Part shown: in pieces, positions 57,639 through 64,000 of the stretch | How the letters are laid out: each line of letters starts with the position of its first letter | How positions within the stretch are numbered: position 1 is the first letter of the stretch | Source of the DNA: Oscillospiraceae bacterium Zagget6 | Lineage (GTDB): Bacteria; Bacillota; Clostridia; Oscillospirales; Oscillospiraceae | Reading direction: 5' to 3' | Assembly (NCBI GenBank): GCA_001941075.1 | Contig: MSHH01000064.1 | Coordinates: forward strand, 1 to 64,000 | DNA: 64,000 bases | The notes under the pieces: model-generated | Databases searched by the model: none | What the model was told of the DNA's origin: nothing | Seen by the model: only the letters and a program-made list of their open reading frames with translations | Position numbers and translations under genes: made by a program

Positions 57639-58978
57639 CAGGAATCCTCCTCCTTGTCCCCCTTTTGCCGGATAATCAGGCGAATCGGTGTGCCGTCCAG
57701 CCCAAAGGTGTTTCTAATTTGGTTTTCGATATACCGCTGATAGGAAAAATGGAACAGCTTGGCCTCGTTGCAGAAGCACACGAAGGTGGGCGGCTGCACT
57801 CCCACCTGGGTCATATAGTAGATTTTCAGGCGGCGGCCCTTGTCGGTGGGGGGCTGGACGCGGGTGGTGGCCTCCGCCAGCACCGAGTTCAGCACGCCGG
57901 TGCGGACCCGCAGCAGCGACATCTCGTGGACCCGGTTGATGAGTTCAAACAGCTTGTTCACCCGCTGGCCGGTCAGGGCCGAGATAAAGAGGATGGGCGC
58001 GTAGGGCATATAGGACAGGTCCCGGCGGATGTCGTCGGTCATGCGGCGCATAGTCTTGTCGTCCTTCTCAATGTCGTCCCACTTGTTGACCACGATGATG
58101 GAGGCTTTGCCCGCTTCGTGGGCCAGCCCTGCCACCTTAGTGTCCTGTTCCGTGACCCCTTCGTGGGCGTCGATGAGGATGAGGCACACGTCCGCCCGGT
58201 CGATGGCAAGGGTGGCCCGCAGCACGGAGAACTGCTCCACCCGGTCGTTGACCTTGGACTTTTTCCGCATCCCTGCCGTGTCGATGAAGCAGTATTTGCC
58301 GAACTGGTTCTCGAAGAAGCTGTCCACCGCGTCCCGGGTGGTGCCAGCCATGTCGGAGACGATGACCCGCTCCTCGCCCAAAATCCGGTTCACCAGAGAG
58401 GACTTGCCCACGTTAGGCTTGCCGATGACCGCCACCTTGATGACGTCGTCGTCCTCGTCCGCCTCCTGGTCCTCCGGGAAGTAGCGCACACACTCCTCCA
58501 GCATATCGTCCACGCCGATGCCGTGGATGGCGGAGACGGCGATGGGGTCGCCCAGGCCCAGGTTGTAGAATTCGTAAATGTCGGGGTTCAGCGCCTTCGC
58601 GCCGGTGGAGTCGGCCTTGTTTGCCACCAGCACCACGGGCTTTTGGGACCGGCGGAGCAGGCTTGCCACGTCCAGATCGGCGGCGGTGACGCCGGTACGG
58701 ATGTCGCAGACCAGCACGATGACATCGGCGTTCTGAATGGCGATCTCCGCCTGTCCCCGCATGAACTGCAAAATCTCGCTGTTGTTCTGGGGTTCGATAC
58801 CGCCGGTGTCCACAATGGTGAACTGCCTGCCGCACCACTCGCAGTCGGCGTAGAGCCGGTCACGGGTGACGCCGGGGGTGTCCTCCACGATGGAGAGCCA
58901 CTGACCCGCCAGCTTATTAAAGAGCATGGACTTGCCCACGTTGGGCCGTCCCACGATTGCTACCAAAGGTTTTGCCAT
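57638..58978 (-). CDS. der: Ribosome biogenesis GTPase Der (EngA)
   Basis: A 446-residue protein with two GTPase domains and a KH-like C-terminus. First domain: GRPNVGKSMLFNKL, DTPGVTRD, DTGG and NKAD; second domain: GKPNVGKSSLVNRI, DTAGMRKKSKV and NKWD. Essential for 50S assembly. It follows the DUF512 gene on the same strand, a conserved Clostridial pairing. Start at the IVGRPN motif near residue 9, as usual. Confidence 0.97.
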   Translation of the reverse strand: MAKPLVAIVGRPNVGKSMLFNKLAGQWLSIVEDTPGVTRDRLYADCEWCGRQFTIVDTGGIEPQNNSEILQFMRGQAEIAIQNADVIVLVCDIRTGVTAADLDVASLLRRSQKPVVLVANKADSTGAKALNPDIYEFYNLGLGDPIAVSAIHGIGVDDMLEECVRYFPEDQEADEDDDVIKVAVIGKPNVGKSSLVNRILGEERVIVSDMAGTTRDAVDSFFENQFGKYCFIDTAGMRKKSKVNDRVEQFSVLRATLAIDRADVCLILIDAHEGVTEQDTKVAGLAHEAGKASIIVVNKWDDIEKDDKTMRRMTDDIRRDLSYMPYAPILFISALTGQRVNKLFELINRVHEMSLLRVRTGVLNSVLAEATTRVQPPTDKGRRLKIYYMTQVGVQPPTFVCFCNEAKLFHFSYQRYIENQIRNTFGLDGTPIRLIIRQKGDKEEDS

Positions 58979-59065
58979 ATCGTCACTTCCTTATGGGCAC
59001 CACCGTACTGTAGGACGCACAGTAGAACATATGGGTAGTGCAGTCGATAAAATTGAATAAAAAAC

Positions 59066-60445
59066 TTATCTATCTGGATTATACCGGAAATACTCGTCGT
59101 CCTCCGGGAAGAAGTCCGCGTCCTCCGGTTCTTCCGCGCCCTCTGTCTCCAAAATCGCGTCCAGCAGCTTGAAGCCGTCCTGGGCCACAAAGGTGACGGG
59201 GACGCCCAGCGCCTCCTCCACCTGTTCCACCGTCACATCGTCCAAAAAGACGTTTTGGTGGTAGCGAAGCATACAGTCGGGCAGCAACAGCCGCTCTCCC
59301 AGCTCTTTGCCCTTTAGCTGGGCAATCAAATCCCGGCCCGTCACCAGTCCGGCCACGGTGATCTCAGGGCCGAAGAAGTCGTTGCGGATCTCGTACACAC
59401 GGCCCTCACCGCCGAACTGGGCGGTGGCCTCTGCTGCCAGCCGGGTGAGCAGGGGAGCGGCGGCCCGTCCTGTCGCCATGGAGAAGGGCCGGACGGTCAC
59501 TTCTTCCCCTTCCATCATCCGCAGCGCCCCGCGAAACTCCACCTGAAGCAGCCGCAGCATACCCACGCCGTTTTCCAACTGGCAGTAGTCCTCGTAAAAT
59601 TCATCGGAGGGCAGCTCCCGCTTCGCCAGCAGGTAAAACTCGTCGCTGCACCAGAACATCCGGCGGCCAAACTCCGCCAGACACCGGTCGCCGTAAGCCT
59701 CCACCATGTCCAGCACAGCGGCGGCTTCCGCCTGGGTGTAGGTGCGCAGGGGGTACAGCCCCTCCCGGTACTTGGTCAGGCCCACCGGGACGATGGCGAC
59801 GCTGGCGACTCCGTTTCGCATGGCGGTCAGGTCGTTCATGGAGCGCTCCAGCGCCGGGCCGTCGTTGACGCCGGGGCAGGCCACGATCTGGCAGTTCATC
59901 TGGATGCCCGCCTGGGCGAAGCGGCGCATGATGTCGATGGAGCGCCCGGCAAAGCGGTTGCCCATCATCTTCACCCGCAGCTCCGGGTCAGTGGTGTGGA
60001 CGGAGACGTTGATGGGGGAGATGCGCAGGTCGATAATGCGCTGGATCTCCCGCTGGGAGAGATTGGTCAGGGTGATATAGTTACCCATCAGGAAGCTGAG
60101 CCGTTCATCGTCGTCCTTGAAATACAGCGTGTCCCGCAGGCCCGCCGGCATTTGGTCCACAAAGCAGAAAATGCAGCTGTTGGCGCAGCGGTGGCACTTG
60201 TCCATCAGATACGTCTCAAAGTTCAGCCCCAGCTCCTGGCCCTCCCGTTTGCGGACGCGGAGTTTTCGTTCCTGTCCGCTCTCATCGGCCAGAGTCAGCG
60301 TCAAGCGGGTGTCGTAGGTATAAAATTTGTAGTCCAGCACGTCCACGATGGGATTGCCGTTGACCGCCCGCAGCTCCTCGCCGGGGCGGATGCCCGCCCG
60401 CTCCGCCGGGGAACGGGCATCGACCGATGCAATTTTGGTACTCAC
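59066..60445 (-). CDS. DUF512 protein with PDZ and radical-SAM-like cluster motif
   Basis: A 459-residue protein. An N-terminal PDZ-like domain (SVDARSPAERAGIRPGEELR ... AVNG) is followed by Cys84, Cys87, Cys91 and Cys94 in CHRCANSCIFCFVD; the last three give the CxxxCxxC of radical SAM enzymes. The remainder (residues 220-440) is DUF512, with FWCSDEFYLLAKRELPSDEF. Conserved in Clostridia next to der. Substrate unknown; a role linked to ribosome or tRNA maturation has been guessed from context only. Confidence 0.85.
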   Translation of the reverse strand: MSTKIASVDARSPAERAGIRPGEELRAVNGNPIVDVLDYKFYTYDTRLTLTLADESGQERKLRVRKREGQELGLNFETYLMDKCHRCANSCIFCFVDQMPAGLRDTLYFKDDDERLSFLMGNYITLTNLSQREIQRIIDLRISPINVSVHTTDPELRVKMMGNRFAGRSIDIMRRFAQAGIQMNCQIVACPGVNDGPALERSMNDLTAMRNGVASVAIVPVGLTKYREGLYPLRTYTQAEAAAVLDMVEAYGDRCLAEFGRRMFWCSDEFYLLAKRELPSDEFYEDYCQLENGVGMLRLLQVEFRGALRMMEGEEVTVRPFSMATGRAAAPLLTRLAAEATAQFGGEGRVYEIRNDFFGPEITVAGLVTGRDLIAQLKGKELGERLLLPDCMLRYHQNVFLDDVTVEQVEEALGVPVTFVAQDGFKLLDAILETEGAEEPEDADFFPEDDEYFRYNPDR

Positions 60446-60545
60446 TGACGTTCTTCCACTCCGCGCTCAGAGAATGTTCCCTGAAAAATTCCTTGAATTA
60501 TCCCCGATGCTCAACTCATTGCGCATTTTGATAGCCATTATTCGG

Positions 60546-60577
60546 GGCGCTGCCTTTTCAGCGCAGCGCCTTTTGTT
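60546..60577 (+). terminator. Orphan plus-strand terminator-like hairpin
   Basis: GGCGCTGC (60546-60553) pairs with GCAGCGCC (60563-60570), followed by TTTTGTTT on the plus strand. No plus-strand gene precedes it; neighbouring genes run the other way. It may be part of the adjoining repeat element. Confidence 0.45.
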
Positions 60578-60587
60578 TGCAGTGCCA

Positions 60588-60622
60588 GGCTAACAGCTAA
60601 CGGCTAATAACTAACAGCTTAT
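60588..60622. repeat. Type A repeat arm (AGCTAA)
   Basis: GGCTAACAGCTAACGGCTAA followed by TAACTAACAGCTTA, preceded by GTTTGCAGTGCCA as in the elements at 8552 and 31363. The left arm is not visible, so this may be a half element. Confidence 0.65.
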
Positions 60623-60639
60623 TTTACCCCATTTCTGCG

Positions 60640-60671
60640 CAAAAGTAAAGAGCCTGCCAAACAGCAGACTC
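60640..60671 (-). terminator. rpmF terminator
   Basis: On the minus strand GAGTCTGC pairs with GCAGGCTC (one T-G), followed by TTTACTTTT. It ends the YceD-rpmF transcript. Confidence 0.8.
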
Positions 60672-60698
60672 TCGACTTCGTATCCGGCAACACAGGGG

Positions 60699-60893
60699 TC
60701 ACTCCACCTCGGCGTTGGCCTCTACCTTCGCGTAGGAGCGGCCATTGTACATGCCGCAGGCGGGGCAGATGCGGTGGGGCAAACGGTACGCGCCGCATTC
60801 GGGGCAGCGCACCAGCTGGGGAGCGGTCAGCTTCCAGTTGGCGCGGCGTTTGTCGCGTCTTGCCTTGGACACTTTTCTCTTAGGGACTGCCAT
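60699..60893 (-). CDS. rpmF: 50S ribosomal protein L32
   Basis: A 64-residue protein (MAVPKRKVSKARRDKRRANW) with the L32 zinc-binding form: VRCPECGAYRLPHRICPACGMYNG has two CxxC pairs. The C- form suggests dependence on zinc. It follows the YceD gene, the standard rpmF-yceD arrangement. Confidence 0.97.
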   Translation of the reverse strand: MAVPKRKVSKARRDKRRANWKLTAPQLVRCPECGAYRLPHRICPACGMYNGRSYAKVEANAEVE

Positions 60894-60927
60894 TGTATGA
60901 CACCTCCTCGTCCGTCTTTTCCAAAAA

Positions 60928-61431
60928 TCAATCGTCGTCCTGCTCCAGAAGCTGGGCCAGCACCGCGAACCGGGGGTCTAATTCCGGCTTGCAGGTACAG
61001 GGGCCTTCATTCAGGTCCGCGCCGCACCGGGGGCAGCGGCCCTTGCAGTCCTCTTTACACAGGTTTTTTGTATCGAGAGCGAAAATCAGCTCATCGCTCA
61101 TCACTGGGTCCAGCTCCAGCCCGGAGCCGTCCAGGAGGATGATCTCGTCGTCCTCCTCGTTCTCCAGTTCAGTGGCCAGGGTCCAGTGAATGGGAAGCTC
61201 CAGCACCCGCTGGAAGGGCTTGCCGCAGCTGTCGCAGTGCAGGTGCAGGTTGGTGACCGCCTCCGCCTCCAGCTCCAGCAAACCGGCCCGGTTGCGGACG
61301 ACGCCCTCGATGCGCACCGGCTCCGCAAAGGGCCGCTCCCCATAGAAATCCAGCTCAGACAGGTCCATTTCATGCTGAAACGGAAGGACTGAGCCGGGAA
61401 CATGAATGATGTCTTTGAGTTCCAGTCTCAT
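60928..61431 (-). CDS. YceD/DUF177 family protein
   Basis: A 167-residue protein. The blocks VRNRAGLLELEAEAVTNLHL-HCDSCGKPFQRVLELP and the C-terminal NLCKEDCKGRCPRCGADLNE-GPC are typical of DUF177, with Cys that may bind zinc. In E. coli and others YceD affects 23S rRNA level; the exact job in Firmicutes is unknown. Transcribed ahead of rpmF from its own consensus promoter. Confidence 0.9.
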   Translation of the reverse strand: MRLELKDIIHVPGSVLPFQHEMDLSELDFYGERPFAEPVRIEGVVRNRAGLLELEAEAVTNLHLHCDSCGKPFQRVLELPIHWTLATELENEEDDEIILLDGSGLELDPVMSDELIFALDTKNLCKEDCKGRCPRCGADLNEGPCTCKPELDPRFAVLAQLLEQDDD

Positions 61432-61460
61432 AGCAAACCTCGCAAAACGATACGATTTGT

Positions 61461-61489
61461 ATTGTAACGCAAGTTGTTCTACTTGTCAA
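61461..61489 (-). promoter_or_regulatory. Promoter of yceD-rpmF
   Basis: On the minus strand TTGACA, 17-base spacer, TACAAT, 30 bases before the YceD start. Confidence 0.88.
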
Positions 61490-61510
61490 CCGCTTTTTTC
61501 ACAAAGAATT

Positions 61511-61542
61511 GGGCTGCGCCGGAAAATTCCCCGGCGCAGCCC
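61511..61542 (-). terminator. Terminator of the tannase-like gene
   Basis: GGGCTGCGCCGG pairs with CCGGCGCAGCCC (12 bp); on the minus strand it is followed by AATTCTTTG, a weak U tract. Confidence 0.7.
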
Positions 61543-61593
61543 TGCGCTTGCCTTTTGCCGTCTTACGCTGGCAAACCGAACCGTTAGCAGCGA

Positions 61594-63993
61594 TTACCCG
61601 GCGTTGAACAGCGCGGAAAGGGTGTCCTCGTGCTCCTGGAAGATCTCCAGCAGGAAGGTATTCCAGTGGCGGGCGTCCTGAGTGGAGCTGCCGAACACGT
61701 AGTCCTCCTGGCCGTAGTCGATGACGTCAAAGCCGGGCATGGCTTTGCTGGCCCCCGCCGTCCGGTAGGAGACGGCGTCCGCCAGGGAGAAGGAAACGCT
61801 GGTCACGTCGCTGGTGTCCACCCAGCTGCTCAGGTCGGTGCCGGTGGCCTCGGTAGCGGTGCCATTGGCGGTCTGGGTCTCGGCGGCGGGAGTCTCCACT
61901 GTCACGCCGTCCGCGTACTCGGCGTACATCTGGTCCACATACAGGGAGAAGGAGCTGCTCAGCACCTCAGAGGGCACATGGCCGCCATCCCACTGCCACT
62001 CAATGGCGCAGTCGGTGCCGCTGTTCAGCCAGGCCAGCTGGAGGTTCAGGGAGGTGAACATGGACATATCGCCCTCAGAGGCGCCCATGACGATGCGGGT
62101 CCAGGCGGGGCTTTCCGTCCCCTCGTCGCCGATATAGTTCAGCGGGTTGTACAGGGAGACGATGTTGTTGCCGTACTCGTCCCCGGCCTCGATTTCCGCG
62201 ATGTCGGCGGCGTAAGCCTCCACCATCTCCTCATAGGTGGAGTAGTTGGCAGAGTCGGTGCTGCTGCCCGCTGCCTGGGTGGTGCCCGCGTCGGGGGTAC
62301 CCACGGTCATGGTGTCGCCTGCGCTGTCCACATTCTCGTTCTGAGTGGCGCTGTCGGTGTCGCCGGTCTGGTCGGGCAGTTCGCCATCCGCGTCGCCGGG
62401 CATCTCGCCGCCCATGTCGCTGGGCAGACTGCTGCTGTCGGCGTCAAAGTCGCCGCCCATGTTGCCGCCTCTGCCGCCACCGGAGGGCAGGTCGCTGGTG
62501 TCGATGTCGCCCAGGGTGCTGGTGTCCCCATCAGGCAGCTCACCTCTGCCGCCGCCATCGGTCTCGCCGCCTGCGAAGTCCGCCGCGCCGTTCATGCCGC
62601 TGGGCAGGTCGCCCGTCTTGCCGCCGCCGGAGCTGGCGGTGTAACGGCCCTCCAGGAAGGCCGCGGCCTTGTCCTCGGTGGTCATGGCGGCCACTTCGTC
62701 ATCGGAGAGGGCGTTGCCGTCCTCGTCGAACCACGTCCAGCCGTCGGCGTAGTCCAGATTGTCCAGATACCACTGGAGGTTGGAGACAAACTCCGCCAGG
62801 TACAGGTCGAGATAGGTGCCGCCGTAGCCGTTGGTGTCGGCGTACAGCTCCTCATCGTACTCGATGGTCAGGGCAACGGTGCTGGTCAGCTCGCCGTCCC
62901 CGTCCAGGTCAAAGCCCACATCGGCCTCGGCCACGGTCAGATTCTGCTCGTTGATATAGTCCATATAGGATTCAGAGAGGTACTCTGCCAGCTGCGCCTG
63001 GAAGTCGGAGCCGAATTCGTAATCGGTATCCAGATAATACTCAAAGGCCAGAGCCATATCCGCCTCATACAGGGAGGTGATGGCGCTGTAGGCGATGCAG
63101 CCCCAGGCCCCATCGGACAGCTCCACTTCCTCGCCGTCAATGGTGACGGTGGTGGAATAGCTGCCATCCTCGGTCAGGTAGCAGCCCACGGCCCCCACTT
63201 CCGCCTGATAGGGGTAGAAGTCAGAATTGTTGGAGGTGGCGGCAAACATGGTGGCATGTGCGCCGCCGCCGGAGCCGCCGGTGGAGACGAAGTAGTCCAC
63301 GCTGCCGGGAAGATTGCCCAGCAGGATGTTGTACTTGACGAACCGGGTTGCCGCCTTCTGGTCAGAGAGGCAGGAGGGCGCGTCGCCGGTGTAATAGGTT
63401 TCGCCGTCCTCGTCGGTGGCGGTGTCCTGCTTGCCCCGGTTGCCGCAGGCGACGTTGATATAGCCCTCAGCGGCGTAGGTGGTGGCCGCCTGTGTGTTTG
63501 TGGAGGAGCTGTAGCCCGCCGCACCGGTGTTCAAAATTACCGGGGCAGTGGCGGCGGTGTAGACCTGGCCGTTGGTGCTGGTGATCTCCGCGTCGTAGTC
63601 GATGACCAGACTGCCGTTGACCGCTTCACTGTAGCTGTCCGCCGTCACGTCAGCAGTTCCGTCCCCGTCGGTGTCGATGCCGGTGACGTACCCGCCGGGA
63701 ACGCAGACGGAGACGCCTTCCTCGTCCTCAATCTCCGGATAGGCCACGGCGGAGACGATGGACATGACCCAGGCGTCCGCGCCAGAGTCGTAGCTCCAGG
63801 TGTAGTCGGTGTTGTTGGCCAGGTTCAGCGTCTCCTCGATATACGCTTTGTCAGAGGCGTCGGAGACGGTGGAGGTGGTCGCGGCGGATGTGTCCGCCTG
63901 TGTGGAGCTGTCCTCCGTGGCCGAGCTGCCGCCGCAGGCGGCCAGGCTCAGCACCATGGCGAAGGAGAGCAAAAGCGCGAGAAGTTTCTTCAT
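61594..63993 (-). CDS. Tannase-like alpha/beta-hydrolase lipoprotein with Gly/Asp-rich insert
   Basis: A 799-residue lipoprotein: signal MKKLLALLLSFAMVLSLAAC with lipobox Cys20, Ser/Thr linker to about 48, then a hydrolase domain. The nucleophile is Ser241 in FVSTGGSGGGAHATMFAATS. The blocks EGYINVACGNRGKQ, CIAYSAITSLYEADMALAFE-YYLD and FDVIDYGQEDYVFGSSTQDA-RHW (His) match the subtype A/B tannase pattern, so an esterase acting on galloyl or other plant phenolic esters is likely. Residues about 455-570 are a low-complexity insert (SGGGKTGDLPSG ... GGRGGNMGGDFDADSSS). The window ends six bases after the start, so the control region is missing. Confidence 0.75.
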   Translation of the reverse strand: MKKLLALLLSFAMVLSLAACGGSSATEDSSTQADTSAATTSTVSDASDKAYIEETLNLANNTDYTWSYDSGADAWVMSIVSAVAYPEIEDEEGVSVCVPGGYVTGIDTDGDGTADVTADSYSEAVNGSLVIDYDAEITSTNGQVYTAATAPVILNTGAAGYSSSTNTQAATTYAAEGYINVACGNRGKQDTATDEDGETYYTGDAPSCLSDQKAATRFVKYNILLGNLPGSVDYFVSTGGSGGGAHATMFAATSNNSDFYPYQAEVGAVGCYLTEDGSYSTTVTIDGEEVELSDGAWGCIAYSAITSLYEADMALAFEYYLDTDYEFGSDFQAQLAEYLSESYMDYINEQNLTVAEADVGFDLDGDGELTSTVALTIEYDEELYADTNGYGGTYLDLYLAEFVSNLQWYLDNLDYADGWTWFDEDGNALSDDEVAAMTTEDKAAAFLEGRYTASSGGGKTGDLPSGMNGAADFAGGETDGGGRGELPDGDTSTLGDIDTSDLPSGGGRGGNMGGDFDADSSSLPSDMGGEMPGDADGELPDQTGDTDSATQNENVDSAGDTMTVGTPDAGTTQAAGSSTDSANYSTYEEMVEAYAADIAEIEAGDEYGNNIVSLYNPLNYIGDEGTESPAWTRIVMGASEGDMSMFTSLNLQLAWLNSGTDCAIEWQWDGGHVPSEVLSSSFSLYVDQMYAEYADGVTVETPAAETQTANGTATEATGTDLSSWVDTSDVTSVSFSLADAVSYRTAGASKAMPGFDVIDYGQEDYVFGSSTQDARHWNTFLLEIFQEHEDTLSALFNAG

Positions 63994-64000
63994 GGGAATA

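Overview
The window looks like a chromosome segment of a GC-rich, low-oxygen gut Clostridium relative (Oscillospirales/Oscillospiraceae type, e.g. an Oscillibacter- or Lawsonibacter-like genome). The grounds are Firmicutes-type ribosome binding sites, an ECF vitamin-transport module next to truA, mglBAC sugar transport, lipobox lipoproteins with long Ser/Thr/Asp linkers, DUF5711, DUF6076, a high-cysteine HCB peptide and MreB/DivIVA-type cell-shape genes. The assignment is inference from gene content; no 16S is present.

Layout. 1-2955: the right end of an integrative element (IS110 fragment, small HTH protein, DUF6076 protein, tyrosine integrase) ending at the 3' end of tRNA-Thr(CGU). 3157-9575: housekeeping genes on the minus strand (CvpA, DUF5711, truA, ecfT-ecfA2-ecfA1, rRNA methyltransferase-like). 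9803-12850: a yybP-ykoY manganese riboswitch driving a P-type cation ATPase, followed by an internally deleted IS3-type element. 13281-23085: Gx transporter/NusG-II pair, kptA, an aminotransferase-dehydrogenase-YjiH operon, hisB-rodA, and a two-gene FecCD/FecE importer. 23328-31350: GH36-like glycosidase, tRNA-Leu(CAA), mglB-mglA-mglC plus an InlB-repeat protein, and a LysR regulator. 31662-34910: a CoA-disulfide-reductase/rhodanese/sulfite-reductase fusion, then a YgjV-family gene behind a leader that looks like a transcription-attenuating riboswitch. 34969-48819: a 13.8 kb exopolysaccharide operon on the minus strand (BY-kinase, tandem AMP-ligases, ACP, esterase, acyltransferase, flippase, polymerase, PHP phosphatase, Stealth transferase, two frameshifted glycosyltransferases). 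49056-52971: HCB peptide, GNAT, ProX-like deacylase, DivIVA-like protein and mreB. 52973-54941: an AT-rich three-gene island (GHKL ATPase, STAS-like DUF4325, PIN-like). 55030-63993: GyrI-like protein with an apparent AUA start, gpsA, plsY, der, DUF512, rpmF, YceD and a tannase-like lipoprotein.

How parts fit together: gpsA-plsY supply and acylate glycerol-3-phosphate; rpmF-YceD is the usual ribosome/lipid linkage; mreB, rodA and the DivIVA-like protein serve cell elongation; the exopolysaccharide operon carries its own acyl-activation set (ligase, ACP, acyltransferase, esterase), suggesting that the polymer or a lipid partner is acylated.

The items I consider most worth pursuing are the ATPase/STAS/PIN island, the attenuator leader upstream of the YgjV-family gene, and a family of small non-coding elements bounded by degenerate AGCTAA inverted repeats that recurs throughout the window and sometimes supplies the stop codons of neighbouring genes.
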